A DNA stretch of 34,755 nucleotides from Candidatus Saccharimonadota bacterium (GTDB lineage Bacteria; Patescibacteriota; Saccharimonadia; Saccharimonadales; UBA4665), in the NCBI GenBank assembly GCA_027345405.1, contig DAHWID010000005.1, forward strand, positions 1-34,755, read 5' to 3'. Of the stretch, positions 15,499-23,735 are shown piece by piece (positions within the stretch are counted from its first letter, which is position 1; every line of letters begins with the position of its first letter). Position numbers and translations under genes: made by a program. The notes beneath the pieces were generated by a model that had not been told where the DNA came from, searched no databases, and worked only from the letters and a program-made list of their open reading frames with translations.

Positions 15499-17251
15499 TT
15501 ACTTCTTTCTCCTCTAAATTAGTTTTTAGTAGGTTATCTAGCCGGCTAGCTTCAGTAAGCAAACGCGAAGTCTGCTCTTCATTAGCATCAGCCAGTTTTA
15601 TTGCGATTCGATTTTTCTGCTGTTTAACATAAGCTTCTACCAGTCGGGTATGTAAGCGTTTGGCTTCATAGTTTAGCTCGCTAAGCTCCAGATCCTGGTA
15701 AAGTTCTTCATACTGTAACAGTAGTATTTTAACATAGTCTGTTACTTCATCCAAGCTAGTAAGCTTCGAGGTTGAGCTATCGGGATGGTCCTTGAGTGTT
15801 TTAAACAACGCTTTAGCAGGATCACGGTTAAACATATCCACTTTCATACTTAAAAGACCCTGCCTGATTGACTTATGTTTTATTGCTAGTGCTAGTAAAT
15901 GATCCTCATTCTTAACTAGTTCAATTTGCTGGCGATCCGTCACAACAGGATTAATCTTAGACTTTTTAAGAAATCTTGACGGTTGATTTGACCTACCAGC
16001 TTTTTCTTCGAGTGAAGATCGGCTGACATCCAGCATTTTACTAAGCTTGTTTAAATAATGGTCGCGTTCAACAGCATCATCGAGACTGCCGATCAACGGC
16101 AATGCCACGTCGCTGAATTGACGTTTACCATTAGCACTTTTTATATCATAGCGCTCGCTTAAACGCTCAATAAACCAATCTACTCCGTATTGGTAGTTAT
16201 TGATGGCGGAGCGCCAACTAGCTGGATCCTTTTTGATCAGTTCGTCTGGGTCTTTGCCGTCAACTAAATCAATAATATTTAGTGACAAATGGAGTTTGCT
16301 CGCTAACCCGATAGCCCGTTCGGTGGCACTTAACCCAGCACGGTCGGCGTCAAAGCACAACCTGATATCACTAGTAAAATTATTTAAACTTTTTAGATGA
16401 GCTTGAGTAAGTGCAGTGCCAGCAGTTGCCACCACCTGATTGACACCTACCTGGTGGCTCATGATTACGTCAAGATTGCCTTCAACTATCACAGCAAAAC
16501 CTTCGCTTCTAATCGCTTGTTTTGCTAGATGCAGACCGAATACATGGCGGCTTTTATCGTAAAGTTGGGTCTGAGGAGTATTAATATATTTCGGCCCTTT
16601 GTCTTTAATACTTAGAGCCCTGGCAGTAAATCCGACAACCTGACCCTGTGGATCCATTAGTGGTATCATTAACCGGCTGCGGAACATATCATAGCTTGTC
16701 GAGCCACGTCCGCTAATTAGACCGGCCTGTCTCATTTCCTGATCAGCAAACCCCTGCTTTTTCAAATAGTTAATTAACGCCGTCCCGGTATTCGGCGCAT
16801 AGCCAAGGCGCCAAAGTAGTAGCGTCGTTTTACTCAGTTTACGTTCATGAACTGCATAATTTAAAGCGGCAGTATTAGCAGCTAACTGCACCTGGTAAAA
16901 TTTAACCGCTGCTGCATTGGCAGCCAATAATCGCTCTCGGCTTGGACCCTGGTTGCGCCCACCACTACGATATTTGTCCAGGTCAACTCCAGCCTTGCGC
17001 GCCAATAACTCCAAGGCTCCTTTAAAATCCAGACCTTCAATCTCCATAATAAAGCTGAACATGTTTCCTCCCTTACCAGAAGAAAAATCATGCCAGATCT
17101 GTTTTTCCGGACTAACCATAAAACTAGGGGTTTTCTCGCTCGTAAACGGGCTTAGTCCACGGTAATTCCGTCCAGCCCGCTTAAGCTGGACGTACTCGCC
17201 AATCACGTCCTCGATGGCAAGCCGGCTTCTGATCTCACTAGCACCATCCAT
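15491..17251 (-). CDS. dnaG: DNA primase DnaG with a zinc-free zinc-finger domain
   Basis: Synthesises RNA primers for replication. The 586 residues show the N-terminal CHC2-type domain, the catalytic core and TOPRIM centre ([14 protein letters not shown], then CFDADRAG), and a helicase-binding-like C-terminus. In the N-terminal domain the surrounding sequence is well conserved ([19 protein letters not shown]), but all four zinc ligands are replaced: Ser34, Thr37, Asp55 and Ser58 stand where Cys, His, Cys and Cys are normally found, with exactly the canonical spacing. Domain shape therefore seems kept without metal. Start ATG 17251, with a TACAAT 14 nt upstream. First gene of a row with rpoD, kinase and polA. 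Confidence 0.96.
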   Translation of the reverse strand: MDGASEIRSRLAIEDVIGEYVQLKRAGRNYRGLSPFTSEKTPSFMVSPEKQIWHDFSSGKGGNMFSFIMEIEGLDFKGALELLARKAGVDLDKYRSGGRNQGPSRERLLAANAAAVKFYQVQLAANTAALNYAVHERKLSKTTLLLWRLGYAPNTGTALINYLKKQGFADQEMRQAGLISGRGSTSYDMFRSRLMIPLMDPQGQVVGFTARALSIKDKGPKYINTPQTQLYDKSRHVFGLHLAKQAIRSEGFAVIVEGNLDVIMSHQVGVNQVVATAGTALTQAHLKSLNNFTSDIRLCFDADRAGLSATERAIGLASKLHLSLNIIDLVDGKDPDELIKKDPASWRSAINNYQYGVDWFIERLSERYDIKSANGKRQFSDVALPLIGSLDDAVERDHYLNKLSKMLDVSRSSLEEKAGRSNQPSRFLKKSKINPVVTDRQQIELVKNEDHLLALAIKHKSIRQGLLSMKVDMFNRDPAKALFKTLKDHPDSSTSKLTSLDEVTDYVKILLLQYEELYQDLELSELNYEAKRLHTRLVEAYVKQQKNRIAIKLADANEEQTSRLLTEASRLDNLLKTNLEEKEVNA

Positions 17252-17329
17252 AGTCTTATTGGCCTATTGTACACTTTATAATTTAAATGCTCCTGTTATT
17301 TAACCCCTTGCTTATGGTTAAATATCGAT

Positions 17330-17953
17330 ATGCCTCCAAATATTAATAATCAATATACTCCTCCAACAGACCCTTACGCCTTCTTAAACGAACCAAATAA
17401 AAAGCGTTCCATGAGTAATTTATTGTTAAAGGGAAACATGTCAATGCAGGGACGACTAATAATCATCGCGTTGATTCTGTTAGTCCTTCTGATTATGGTC
17501 TTCGCCCTAAAGTCAGTGCTAACCCACCCGAGCGTTAATCTGCCGAGTATTTACGCCGTGCTTAGCGAACAACAAGAGCTGGTCAACCTTGCTACGACCG
17601 GTACACAGCAATCACATAATCAATCCTTTCTCAATTTTTCTTATACAGCAATTGCCACCGCAACCACCGATCAAAGTAAATTACTTAGGCTACTGGCTGC
17701 CAACAATATATCTATCAGTGCCAACCAATATGTCATACAACCTAATGCCGCCCATGAGCTCACGCAGGCAGAGGCTATTAGCGAGTTTGACTCTACTTAC
17801 CCAAGCGTAATGCAGGCACAGTTAAAGCTATATCAAGCGGACTTAAACAATGCTTATATGCAAAATACTTCAGCCGTAGTAAAAGGCTATCTCAAACAGG
17901 ACTATCAAAACTGCAGCTTGCTCATTGACATGCTCAATTCAAATTATGCATAG
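17330..17953 (+). CDS. Membrane-anchored protein with extracellular helical domain
   Basis: A 207-residue protein with a polar N-terminus of about 42 residues (NNQYTPPTDPYAFLNEPNKK), one strong membrane span (about 43-62, LIIIALILLVLLIMVFALK) and an about 140-residue outer domain that looks mostly helical and rich in Gln, Asn, Ala and Thr, with one cysteine near the end. The family is not recognised. Similar tail-span-domain layouts occur in the genes at 6924 and 9429, perhaps a lineage-specific class of surface proteins. Divergent from dnaG with a 78-bp spacer; its last 20 bases overlap the convergent YjbR-like gene. Confidence 0.7.
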   Translation: MPPNINNQYTPPTDPYAFLNEPNKKRSMSNLLLKGNMSMQGRLIIIALILLVLLIMVFALKSVLTHPSVNLPSIYAVLSEQQELVNLATTGTQQSHNQSFLNFSYTAIATATTDQSKLLRLLAANNISISANQYVIQPNAAHELTQAEAISEFDSTYPSVMQAQLKLYQADLNNAYMQNTSAVVKGYLKQDYQNCSLLIDMLNSNYA

Positions 17954-18284
17954 CAGCATCAGCCGCCAGCTGGTAGCTGTGGTCAATTAAGGCCATAATT
18001 TCGTCAATGCTTAGCTGACCACTCAAAATGATCGTATACCATTTTCTGGGATCGAGGCGTTGAGCTGGCAATACCTCTTCATAACGTTCTTTAAGCAATT
18101 TGGCTAACTCTGAATCGGCCCGTAAGCTAAGACGCATAATTGACTTACTTTTTTCTATATAGGCAAAAGGCTCACTCTGAATCGAATATACAGTTAATCC
18201 CGCGCCGTAAGGGTAGCTCTTGCGGCAATTCTGTAATTGAGAGATATAACGCTTAATACGAGATATATCGGTTGACTTAATCAT
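17934..18284 (-). CDS. MmcQ/YjbR-family protein
   Basis: A 116-residue CyaY-like-fold protein of the MmcQ/YjbR family, whose members are thought to bind DNA but have no well-established role. Visible family features are FAYIEKSKSIMRLSLRAD, the RLDPRKWYTIIL block and the final helix ALIDHSYQLAADAA. I start at ATG 18284, which overlaps the end of orn (ATGATTAA arrangement); the long in-frame extension to 18386 only runs antisense-free through orn in another frame. This is the only gene in the window that ends in TGA. Confidence 0.82.
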   Translation of the reverse strand: MIKSTDISRIKRYISQLQNCRKSYPYGAGLTVYSIQSEPFAYIEKSKSIMRLSLRADSELAKLLKERYEEVLPAQRLDPRKWYTIILSGQLSIDEIMALIDHSYQLAADAAMHNLN

Positions 18285-18831
18285 GTTTAGCGTTAAACCA
18301 CTCGATGTAATACTGAAGTTCGGCGATTGATGCTTGAATGTCATCAAAAGCCCGGTGTACGTCTTTTTTCTCAAACATAACACCATATTTTGCTTGCATT
18401 AAAATCTTAAATGACGAAACATCTAACATGCGGTAGTGTAATAGCGCATCAACTTCCGGCCAGTACTTTTTGATAAAACTACGGTCGCTATGGATGCTAT
18501 TGCCAGCAAGTACCGCCGGATTGTCCCCAAACTGTGCCGTAATAAATCCAACTACTTCATGCTTAACGTCGCCTTCCGGTCGTCCTTCTCGTCTAATACG
18601 ATCAACTAAGCCACTGCTGTTGTGTTGACTCCTCGCCCACTCTCCCATTAAAGCCAGCTCTTCATCGGTTCTGGAAATTGCGGCCTCATAACTCGCAAGT
18701 GTCTTAAAATTAAAGTCTGTTACCTCAGCCGCGATTTCAATAATTAAGTCACGCTCTGGATTTAAACCGGTCATTTCAAGATCAACCCAAAGCAATTTAT
18801 CGGGTATTAAGTTGAAGCGTGCGTTGTCCAT
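18277..18831 (-). CDS. orn: Oligoribonuclease
   Basis: DEDDh-family 3'-5' exoribonuclease that finishes RNA decay by hydrolysing 2-5-nt nanoRNAs. All catalytic landmarks are visible: WVDLEMTGL (Asp17, Glu19), GNSIHSDRSFI, RMLDVSSFK and HRAFDDIQASIAEL. At 184 residues the length is standard. The start is probably ATG 18831: TATAAT (18844-18839) lies 7 nt upstream and overlaps the other in-frame ATG (18840), so the mRNA should begin at or next to 18831. Orn is classically proteobacterial and actinobacterial, while NrnA is typical of Firmicutes; here Orn is intact and the NrnA-like protein at 4927-6354 is not. Confidence 0.96.
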   Translation of the reverse strand: MDNARFNLIPDKLLWVDLEMTGLNPERDLIIEIAAEVTDFNFKTLASYEAAISRTDEELALMGEWARSQHNSSGLVDRIRREGRPEGDVKHEVVGFITAQFGDNPAVLAGNSIHSDRSFIKKYWPEVDALLHYRMLDVSSFKILMQAKYGVMFEKKDVHRAFDDIQASIAELQYYIEWFNAKHD

Positions 18832-18873
18832 CCCAGCCATTATATCCCAGGCTGCAGTAGCTGATGAAAGCTC

Positions 18874-19455
18874 TTACTTATTGCGGGCAGCAGCCAGTGC
18901 GTCGCTGTACCATTTGAGCTCATCAAGAGCCGTCTTTAAGGCGGCGTTGGGTCCGTACGGATTAGCAGCCAGCTCAGGCTTTAAGTTCCCTTCATCATCG
19001 AGCCCCTCGCTCATCCCAATAAAGGCAACCTGATACGGTATTACAACTGATCGGCTTTCACTTAAGATCTCCTTAAGATGCATGGTTGCACGGGCACCAC
19101 CAACGGTTCCATGGCTAACAACTGTAGACGGCTTACGTGCAAGTTCAGTAGTTAGATAATCGATGGCGTTCTTCAGAACTCCAGGAATCGAGTGGTTGTA
19201 CTCCGGCGTGATAAACACATAAGCATCATGACCGCTAATAGCATCTAGCCACTTTTGAACTGCTGGTTCAATTTTACGTTCAGGATTATTTCGAGGGCTT
19301 ATCGGCTCACTGAAAAACGGTAATGGATAATCGGCTAAATCGATCAGAGTGGTTTCGACACCATCCATGGCATTAGCGGCTTTTAAAACCCACTGTGCCT
19401 CTTTTAGTGATTGACGATTAGCCCGGACAGTGCCAACTATAACTGCAAGTTTCAT
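18874..19455 (-). CDS. NAD(P)H-dependent FMN reductase family protein
   Basis: Flavodoxin-like oxidoreductase of the FMN_red family (193 residues). The N-terminal strand VGTVRANRQS and the flavin-binding TPEYNHSIPGVLKNAIDYL block (about 84-102) are diagnostic, and SHGTVGGARATMHLKEIL follows. Members reduce FMN, quinones or azo compounds. AGGAG lies 6 nt before the ATG at 19455. It is divergent from an HxlR regulator over a 58-bp spacer with a long palindrome, strong grounds to think it is that regulator's target. A redox or electrophile response is likely, inferred from family knowledge. Confidence 0.92.
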   Translation of the reverse strand: MKLAVIVGTVRANRQSLKEAQWVLKAANAMDGVETTLIDLADYPLPFFSEPISPRNNPERKIEPAVQKWLDAISGHDAYVFITPEYNHSIPGVLKNAIDYLTTELARKPSTVVSHGTVGGARATMHLKEILSESRSVVIPYQVAFIGMSEGLDDEGNLKPELAANPYGPNAALKTALDELKWYSDALAAARNK

Positions 19456-19468
19456 TTCTGCTCCTTTT

Positions 19469-19514
19469 TTGCTATACTTAATATAGTACTAGTTTACTAT
19501 ACAAAGTATAGCAA
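19469..19514. promoter_or_regulatory. Long hyphenated palindrome, likely HxlR operator
   Basis: Two inverted repeats share one centre (19491.5). The outer arms are perfect 11-mers, TTGCTATACTT (19469-19479) and AAGTATAGCAA (19504-19514). The inner arms are TATAGTA (19482-19488) and TACTATA (19495-19501). It fills almost the whole spacer between the FMN reductase and the HxlR gene and touches the regulator's start codon. It overlaps -10-like hexamers for both directions (TATACA at 19498-19503, plus; TATATT at 19484-19479, minus), so binding should repress both genes. Confidence 0.7.
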
Positions 19515-19822
19515 TGGCAAGCACATATCAAGCAATTATCGAACCGAGTGAAGGCTGTATCGCCAGCGCCGTAAATATTATCGGCCATAAATGGACTGCT
19601 CTGATTTTGCGTGATCTGTTTGGTGGACCAAAACACTTTTGTGAGATTGAACGGTCTATTGAAAAAATTACACCGCGTATCCTGTCTCAGCGTTTAGCGG
19701 ACCTCGAAAAAAACGGCATAGTCATCAATGACGGACCTCGTTATGAGCTCACTTTAAAAGGCAAAGACTTAATGCCGATTCTTCAACAAATGGCAGCTTG
19801 GGGCAATAAATATCCTAGTTAG
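19514..19822 (+). CDS. HxlR-family winged-helix transcriptional regulator
   Basis: A 102-residue single-domain regulator. The HxlR signature is clear: Cys15 ahead of NIIGHKWTALILRDLFGG, HFCEIERSIEKITPRILSQ (recognition helix), then LADLEKNGIV and the wing YELTLKG. Many HxlR proteins sense electrophiles or oxidants through the conserved N-terminal cysteine; Cys15 is in the right place. It is divergent from an FMN reductase and probably autoregulated through the palindrome that ends at its ATG. The last four bases overlap the argS stop (TTAG at 19819-19822). Confidence 0.9.
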   Translation: MASTYQAIIEPSEGCIASAVNIIGHKWTALILRDLFGGPKHFCEIERSIEKITPRILSQRLADLEKNGIVINDGPRYELTLKGKDLMPILQQMAAWGNKYPS

Positions 19823-21483
19823 AGATGATCCGGTGCATCGATCCCTAAGATATTTAGCCCAGACTTAAGTCGGTTGGCATAGATCTGAATTAGACCCAAT
19901 CTTATTTGCTCGCGCGGATCACCAATCACACGATTAGCTTCATAAAAACGGTTAAATATCTGGCTTAGGTCATAAAGATAACTACACAACAAATGCGGAC
20001 TCAACTCTTTGGCAGCGACTTCAACAACTGATGCATAGCGAGATAAACCTCGCGCTAACTCACGTTCCTGATCTGTTAGTTCACCCGTAAAATTTACCGC
20101 TGAACTAGATTTTGTTAGTATGCTGCGTGCTCTAGCGTGTGCATATTGTAAATACGGACCGCTGTTACCAAGCACATTAACTGATTCTTCGGGCTCATAA
20201 ACTATGTCTCCGCCAAGCCGTTGTTTAAGTAAAGAATACTTTACAGCGGCAAGCATTACCTGTTCATCAACTTTACCACCGACTTTAGCCGCCGCCTCAC
20301 TAGCGGCATTAAGCACATCCTGCGCCCGCAAAATGTTACCCAGGCGGCTGCTCATCTTTTTGCCACCGGACAATCGAACCATACCGTGACTTAAATGCAC
20401 CGTGTGCTTAGCCTGTTCTGGTTCAAACTGCTCCAATGCTTTAAGCACGACTGCAAAGTATTGTTCTTGTTCGCTTGCCGTAATTATAACTGAACGGTCA
20501 TAGTTAAAATCCCGCTTTTTAAGCTCCGCTAGTCCGATATCTTTAGCTTCATACGTCGGTAAACCAACACTATTAATGAATACCCGGGTGTGCAATCCAT
20601 ACTTTTCGCCGCGAAATACCACCGCGCCATCACTCATTTCAAATACACCCCTGCTAAGCTGTTCTTTAACCTTTTCTAAACCGATGCGAGCAACTTCACT
20701 TTCCGTATAATACCGGTCGAACATGATATGCAAACGTGAGTACAAACGGTCAAACTCAGTAAAACTCCAGCCTCTGGTGACCCAGTAAATCTGTGCAAGA
20801 GGTGCACTATGATCGTTGTCTTTTAAGATTGCATAGATTTTCTGGTTTAACTCAGTAATCTCTGCCCTAGCCACTTCATCTGAATCATAGGCCTTGTTAC
20901 CCTGAACATATGCCGCACTCATCCACTCAGCCCGTTGATCCTCAGCAATGTTCTCTAGCCCGTCCGGATTTTCTGCTCCAAGCAAATGTGTAATCTGCCA
21001 GATTGATTTCGCCACGTGAAGACCAACATCGCTGACATAATTTATCCGGTAAACTTTAGCCCCTACCTCATTCATTAAGTTAGCAATCGATTCACCCACA
21101 ATTGAAGTATAGAGATGCCCAGCGTGCAGAGTTTTAAGAACGTTGGGGTCGGAGTATTCCACAACTGCTACTTGTCCCTCTAAAAATCGTTTCGGCTCGC
21201 TCGACATTTCATTGATCAGCGCCCGATCACTTAATCTAAAGTTAATAAAACCTGGGCCGGCAATTGAGATATCCCTTACCTGATCAGCTAGTTTAGTGTT
21301 TAAGCTCTTTAGGAGATTTTCGGCTAGCGTTCTTGGTGATTGGTTGTTAATGGCAGCTAGCTTTAAAGCCAAGTTAGTCGAGTAGTCGCCGAATCTAGAA
21401 TCAGGGATACTAAGTTCGACTTCCACGTCCGGACTAATTCCGGCCGCCACCTCGGATAAGCATGCTTTTAAGACTTCTTCCAT
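19819..21483 (-). CDS. argS: Arginyl-tRNA synthetase
   Basis: Class I synthetase that charges tRNA-Arg. The 554 residues show an N-terminal Add-1-like domain, SDPNVLKTLHAGHL with the HIGH-type HAGH motif, GLPTYEAKDIGLAELKKR, the KMSKS-type motif KKMSSRLGN, and the C-terminal helical anticodon-binding domain (NSGPYLQYAHARARSIL, FNRFYEANRV). Length is normal. TATACT at 21497-21492 lies 8 nt before the ATG, with no good ribosome binding site, so it may have its own near-leaderless promoter although the DUF1361 gene ends only 16 nt upstream. A tRNA-Arg(GCG) gene lies at 34427. Confidence 0.97.
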   Translation of the reverse strand: MEEVLKACLSEVAAGISPDVEVELSIPDSRFGDYSTNLALKLAAINNQSPRTLAENLLKSLNTKLADQVRDISIAGPGFINFRLSDRALINEMSSEPKRFLEGQVAVVEYSDPNVLKTLHAGHLYTSIVGESIANLMNEVGAKVYRINYVSDVGLHVAKSIWQITHLLGAENPDGLENIAEDQRAEWMSAAYVQGNKAYDSDEVARAEITELNQKIYAILKDNDHSAPLAQIYWVTRGWSFTEFDRLYSRLHIMFDRYYTESEVARIGLEKVKEQLSRGVFEMSDGAVVFRGEKYGLHTRVFINSVGLPTYEAKDIGLAELKKRDFNYDRSVIITASEQEQYFAVVLKALEQFEPEQAKHTVHLSHGMVRLSGGKKMSSRLGNILRAQDVLNAASEAAAKVGGKVDEQVMLAAVKYSLLKQRLGGDIVYEPEESVNVLGNSGPYLQYAHARARSILTKSSSAVNFTGELTDQERELARGLSRYASVVEVAAKELSPHLLCSYLYDLSQIFNRFYEANRVIGDPREQIRLGLIQIYANRLKSGLNILGIDAPDHL

Positions 21484-21499
21484 AACCTAAAAGTATAAA

Positions 21500-22222
21500 C
21501 TAAACCGTGTTTGACTTCTTTATGTGTTGAGCGAGATCATTTACGCCTTTATGCCATTGAATGCGGCTAATCCGCCAAGCCATAAGGTAAGTTGCGCTTA
21601 ACAATACAAAAAAGCCGGCGATAGTCCGACCCATATCCGAATATACCTGAGGACGTAAGACTAGGTTAGATATATCGAACAACACCCCGCCTGGATTAAG
21701 TATCAAATCCCAACTATCCCAGCGTAAATCACGTCCTAGATAGATTGCAAAACAACACCCAAGCAATACGATCGTTATGATAGTTGCTACTGTTTTATAG
21801 TTTAAGCGTCGTTTTAGTTCAAGGTGTATCTGGTATAGACTAAGCATGCCAAGGAAAAAGGCCAGATATATAAATGCCGTAAACATAATGCTGGTAAATA
21901 ACAGAGTGCTAGTTGGCACGCTAGAGAGGTGAATATAGTCGCTTACCATATAAAAGCTGTTTGGTAGAAAAATTAACCATAAAAAGGTTAAAAGCAGCGG
22001 TTCCCAGGCTGACCAGCGCTTGTGCTTTAGAACAACAACAAGTCGCCATGAAAGAAATAGAGGAATCATTGCCAAAAGGAGGTTTATCACTAAGTATGGG
22101 TACAGTACGGCGTGATTTAGAAATATCGAGTAAATATAAAGTCCGAGACAACCGATAAAGCCAACCGTAAACACGATTGCTAGCTCAAACCAGGTGCGTT
22201 TAAGCAGCAGACGATTGATCAT
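21500..22222 (-). CDS. DUF1361 integral membrane protein
   Basis: A 240-residue membrane protein with about six hydrophobic spans. Two DUF1361 hallmarks are visible: FLPNSFYMVSDYIHL (LPNAPY-type motif) and YLGRDLRWDSWDLILNPG. Function is unknown in all characterised members I know of. The ORF could begin at a TTG (22228), but ATG 22222 is more natural; it overlaps the end of the upstream sugar isomerase-like gene by 23 bases, implying translational coupling. argS begins 16 nt downstream. Confidence 0.85.
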   Translation of the reverse strand: MINRLLLKRTWFELAIVFTVGFIGCLGLYIYSIFLNHAVLYPYLVINLLLAMIPLFLSWRLVVVLKHKRWSAWEPLLLTFLWLIFLPNSFYMVSDYIHLSSVPTSTLLFTSIMFTAFIYLAFFLGMLSLYQIHLELKRRLNYKTVATIITIVLLGCCFAIYLGRDLRWDSWDLILNPGGVLFDISNLVLRPQVYSDMGRTIAGFFVLLSATYLMAWRISRIQWHKGVNDLAQHIKKSNTV

Positions 22223-23249
22223 TTCCAACCATCATCACCTTAAATTTTTCAACCAAATCGACTGGTTCGGGGTTAGTACCGGCCGCTATAGCGGCGTAAA
22301 TTGATACAAAGTCTCCTAGTAACACGCTATAGAGTAAATGCTCGAGTAGGTTTTCCCCCTCAGCATTAACTACAATTGGTTCAGGACGACGCCCACTCAA
22401 CAATTGTGCGGTCAAGCCGAAGCGCTTTTGAACCCTGGGGTGCTCATAAGTCGATCTTAAATCAATTACAGCATACGGTTTATCGACCGGCTGACTGCTC
22501 CACCCAATAAACTCGTTATGATTAAACTCTGGATATGAATCCATCCAGGCAATCTGTTTGGCATTTTCATTAAAACTGATCTTCCATTTATATGCCGCTG
22601 GAGCTAATAAAGGACCCCCGTATATGACAACCGACTTGCCCAGACAATCAAGGGCAATCTGCTTAGCCAGGTTTTTATTATTTGGTACGACTGCTTCCCA
22701 AGACTTAGCGCAACGTTTCAGAAATTCAGCTGCCCGGTTCAGCTTCTCGACATCTTCATCGACAGCTAACCCAAGTTGTTCTAAGGTTGAAGTTAACGCT
22801 TTAAGATTATAGAACACCCCATACCGCGGCTGTCGAGCCGACGGTAAAGTAAAAAGTGGATAACCCTTAGTCTGAGCAACCTCGGCTAACTTCCCTCCGC
22901 CGGTCATAATAACAACTTTAGCCCCCCTGCTCTCCCCCTGATCCAGAGCGCTTATTGTCTCTTCAGTATTGCCCGAAGCGCTAGATACGATGAGCAATGT
23001 ATCTTGATTGACATAAGCAGGTAAAACGTAGTTTCTAATAATTTCAAATGGAACCTTAAACCCAGGCCAGCTGTAACCTAAGGCTGCCGCTAAAGCTGAT
23101 CCACCCATCCCGGTATAGACTATGTTTTTAACACCTTTATAGCTGAGTTTGGTATCAAAAACATAGTGTAGTTGCTCCGGTTCTTTTAGGGCTATATCTA
23201 GCGCATCGGCTTTATCGATTTGATGAATATATTTTAGATCGTCAAGCAT
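22200..23249 (-). CDS. Bifunctional phosphoglucose/phosphomannose isomerase-like SIS protein
   Basis: SIS-domain sugar isomerase-like protein, 349 residues, in the archaeal-type PGI/PMI family that interconverts glucose-6-phosphate or mannose-6-phosphate with fructose-6-phosphate. Features: IVYTGMGGSALAAAL, the phosphate loop SSASGNTEETI, PSARQPRYG, and FNHNEFIGW, where the catalytic Glu and His of this family lie. The C-terminal ENLLEHLLYSVLLGDFVS block also matches. Substrate preference cannot be read from sequence. It heads a minus-strand row with DUF1361 and argS. The start at ATG 23249 lacks a clear ribosome binding site. Confidence 0.88.
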   Translation of the reverse strand: MLDDLKYIHQIDKADALDIALKEPEQLHYVFDTKLSYKGVKNIVYTGMGGSALAAALGYSWPGFKVPFEIIRNYVLPAYVNQDTLLIVSSASGNTEETISALDQGESRGAKVVIMTGGGKLAEVAQTKGYPLFTLPSARQPRYGVFYNLKALTSTLEQLGLAVDEDVEKLNRAAEFLKRCAKSWEAVVPNNKNLAKQIALDCLGKSVVIYGGPLLAPAAYKWKISFNENAKQIAWMDSYPEFNHNEFIGWSSQPVDKPYAVIDLRSTYEHPRVQKRFGLTAQLLSGRRPEPIVVNAEGENLLEHLLYSVLLGDFVSIYAAIAAGTNPEPVDLVEKFKVMMVGNDQSSAA

Positions 23250-23327
23250 TTAGTTTAGATTCCCTGGCCGAATGATTGATAGCTGTAGTATAGTATAGCC
23301 TATAGCATTATGATTGGGGGAAAGTTA

Positions 23328-23723
23328 ATGTTTGGGCACCAAGACGATGAAACAACACTTAATGAACAAGTGGCGCTCAGTCAGCACCCACAGCTAAATG
23401 ACGATAGCACCACAGATAATCCCCAGCCAACTCTAGATGATACAACCATCAACGAGCCTGTTAAAGCGGATAGCGATGACCTGCTCAGTCTTAAACAGCA
23501 AGCGCTTTCACAATTATCTCCACTGGTATCACATCTTGATCAAAGCCCCGAAGAACGGTTCAAGACCTTGCTGATGATGATTCAGGCCAGCGACAACCAA
23601 GCTTTACTAAAATCTGCCTATGAGGCGGCCAATCAAATATCCGATGAAAAGCAACGCGCTCAAGCTCTATTAGATATCGTTAACGAAATTAACTACTTCA
23701 CTCACGCGCAAAAGGACAACTAG
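23328..23723 (+). CDS. Small acidic soluble protein, unknown function
   Basis: A 131-residue protein with no membrane segment. The first half is acidic and low-complexity (many Asp, Thr, Gln and Asn), the second half (from about residue 58) is predicted helical, with LKQQALSQLSPLVSHL, EERFKTLLMMI and EKQRAQALLDIVNEI. I do not recognise it. The start is ATG 23328, with GGGGGAAAG ending about 3 nt upstream; an earlier in-frame ATG at 23310 has no ribosome binding site. It is convergent with groEL, 12 nt apart. Confidence 0.7.
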   Translation: MFGHQDDETTLNEQVALSQHPQLNDDSTTDNPQPTLDDTTINEPVKADSDDLLSLKQQALSQLSPLVSHLDQSPEERFKTLLMMIQASDNQALLKSAYEAANQISDEKQRAQALLDIVNEINYFTHAQKDN

Positions 23724-23735
23724 GAACAACTAAGC

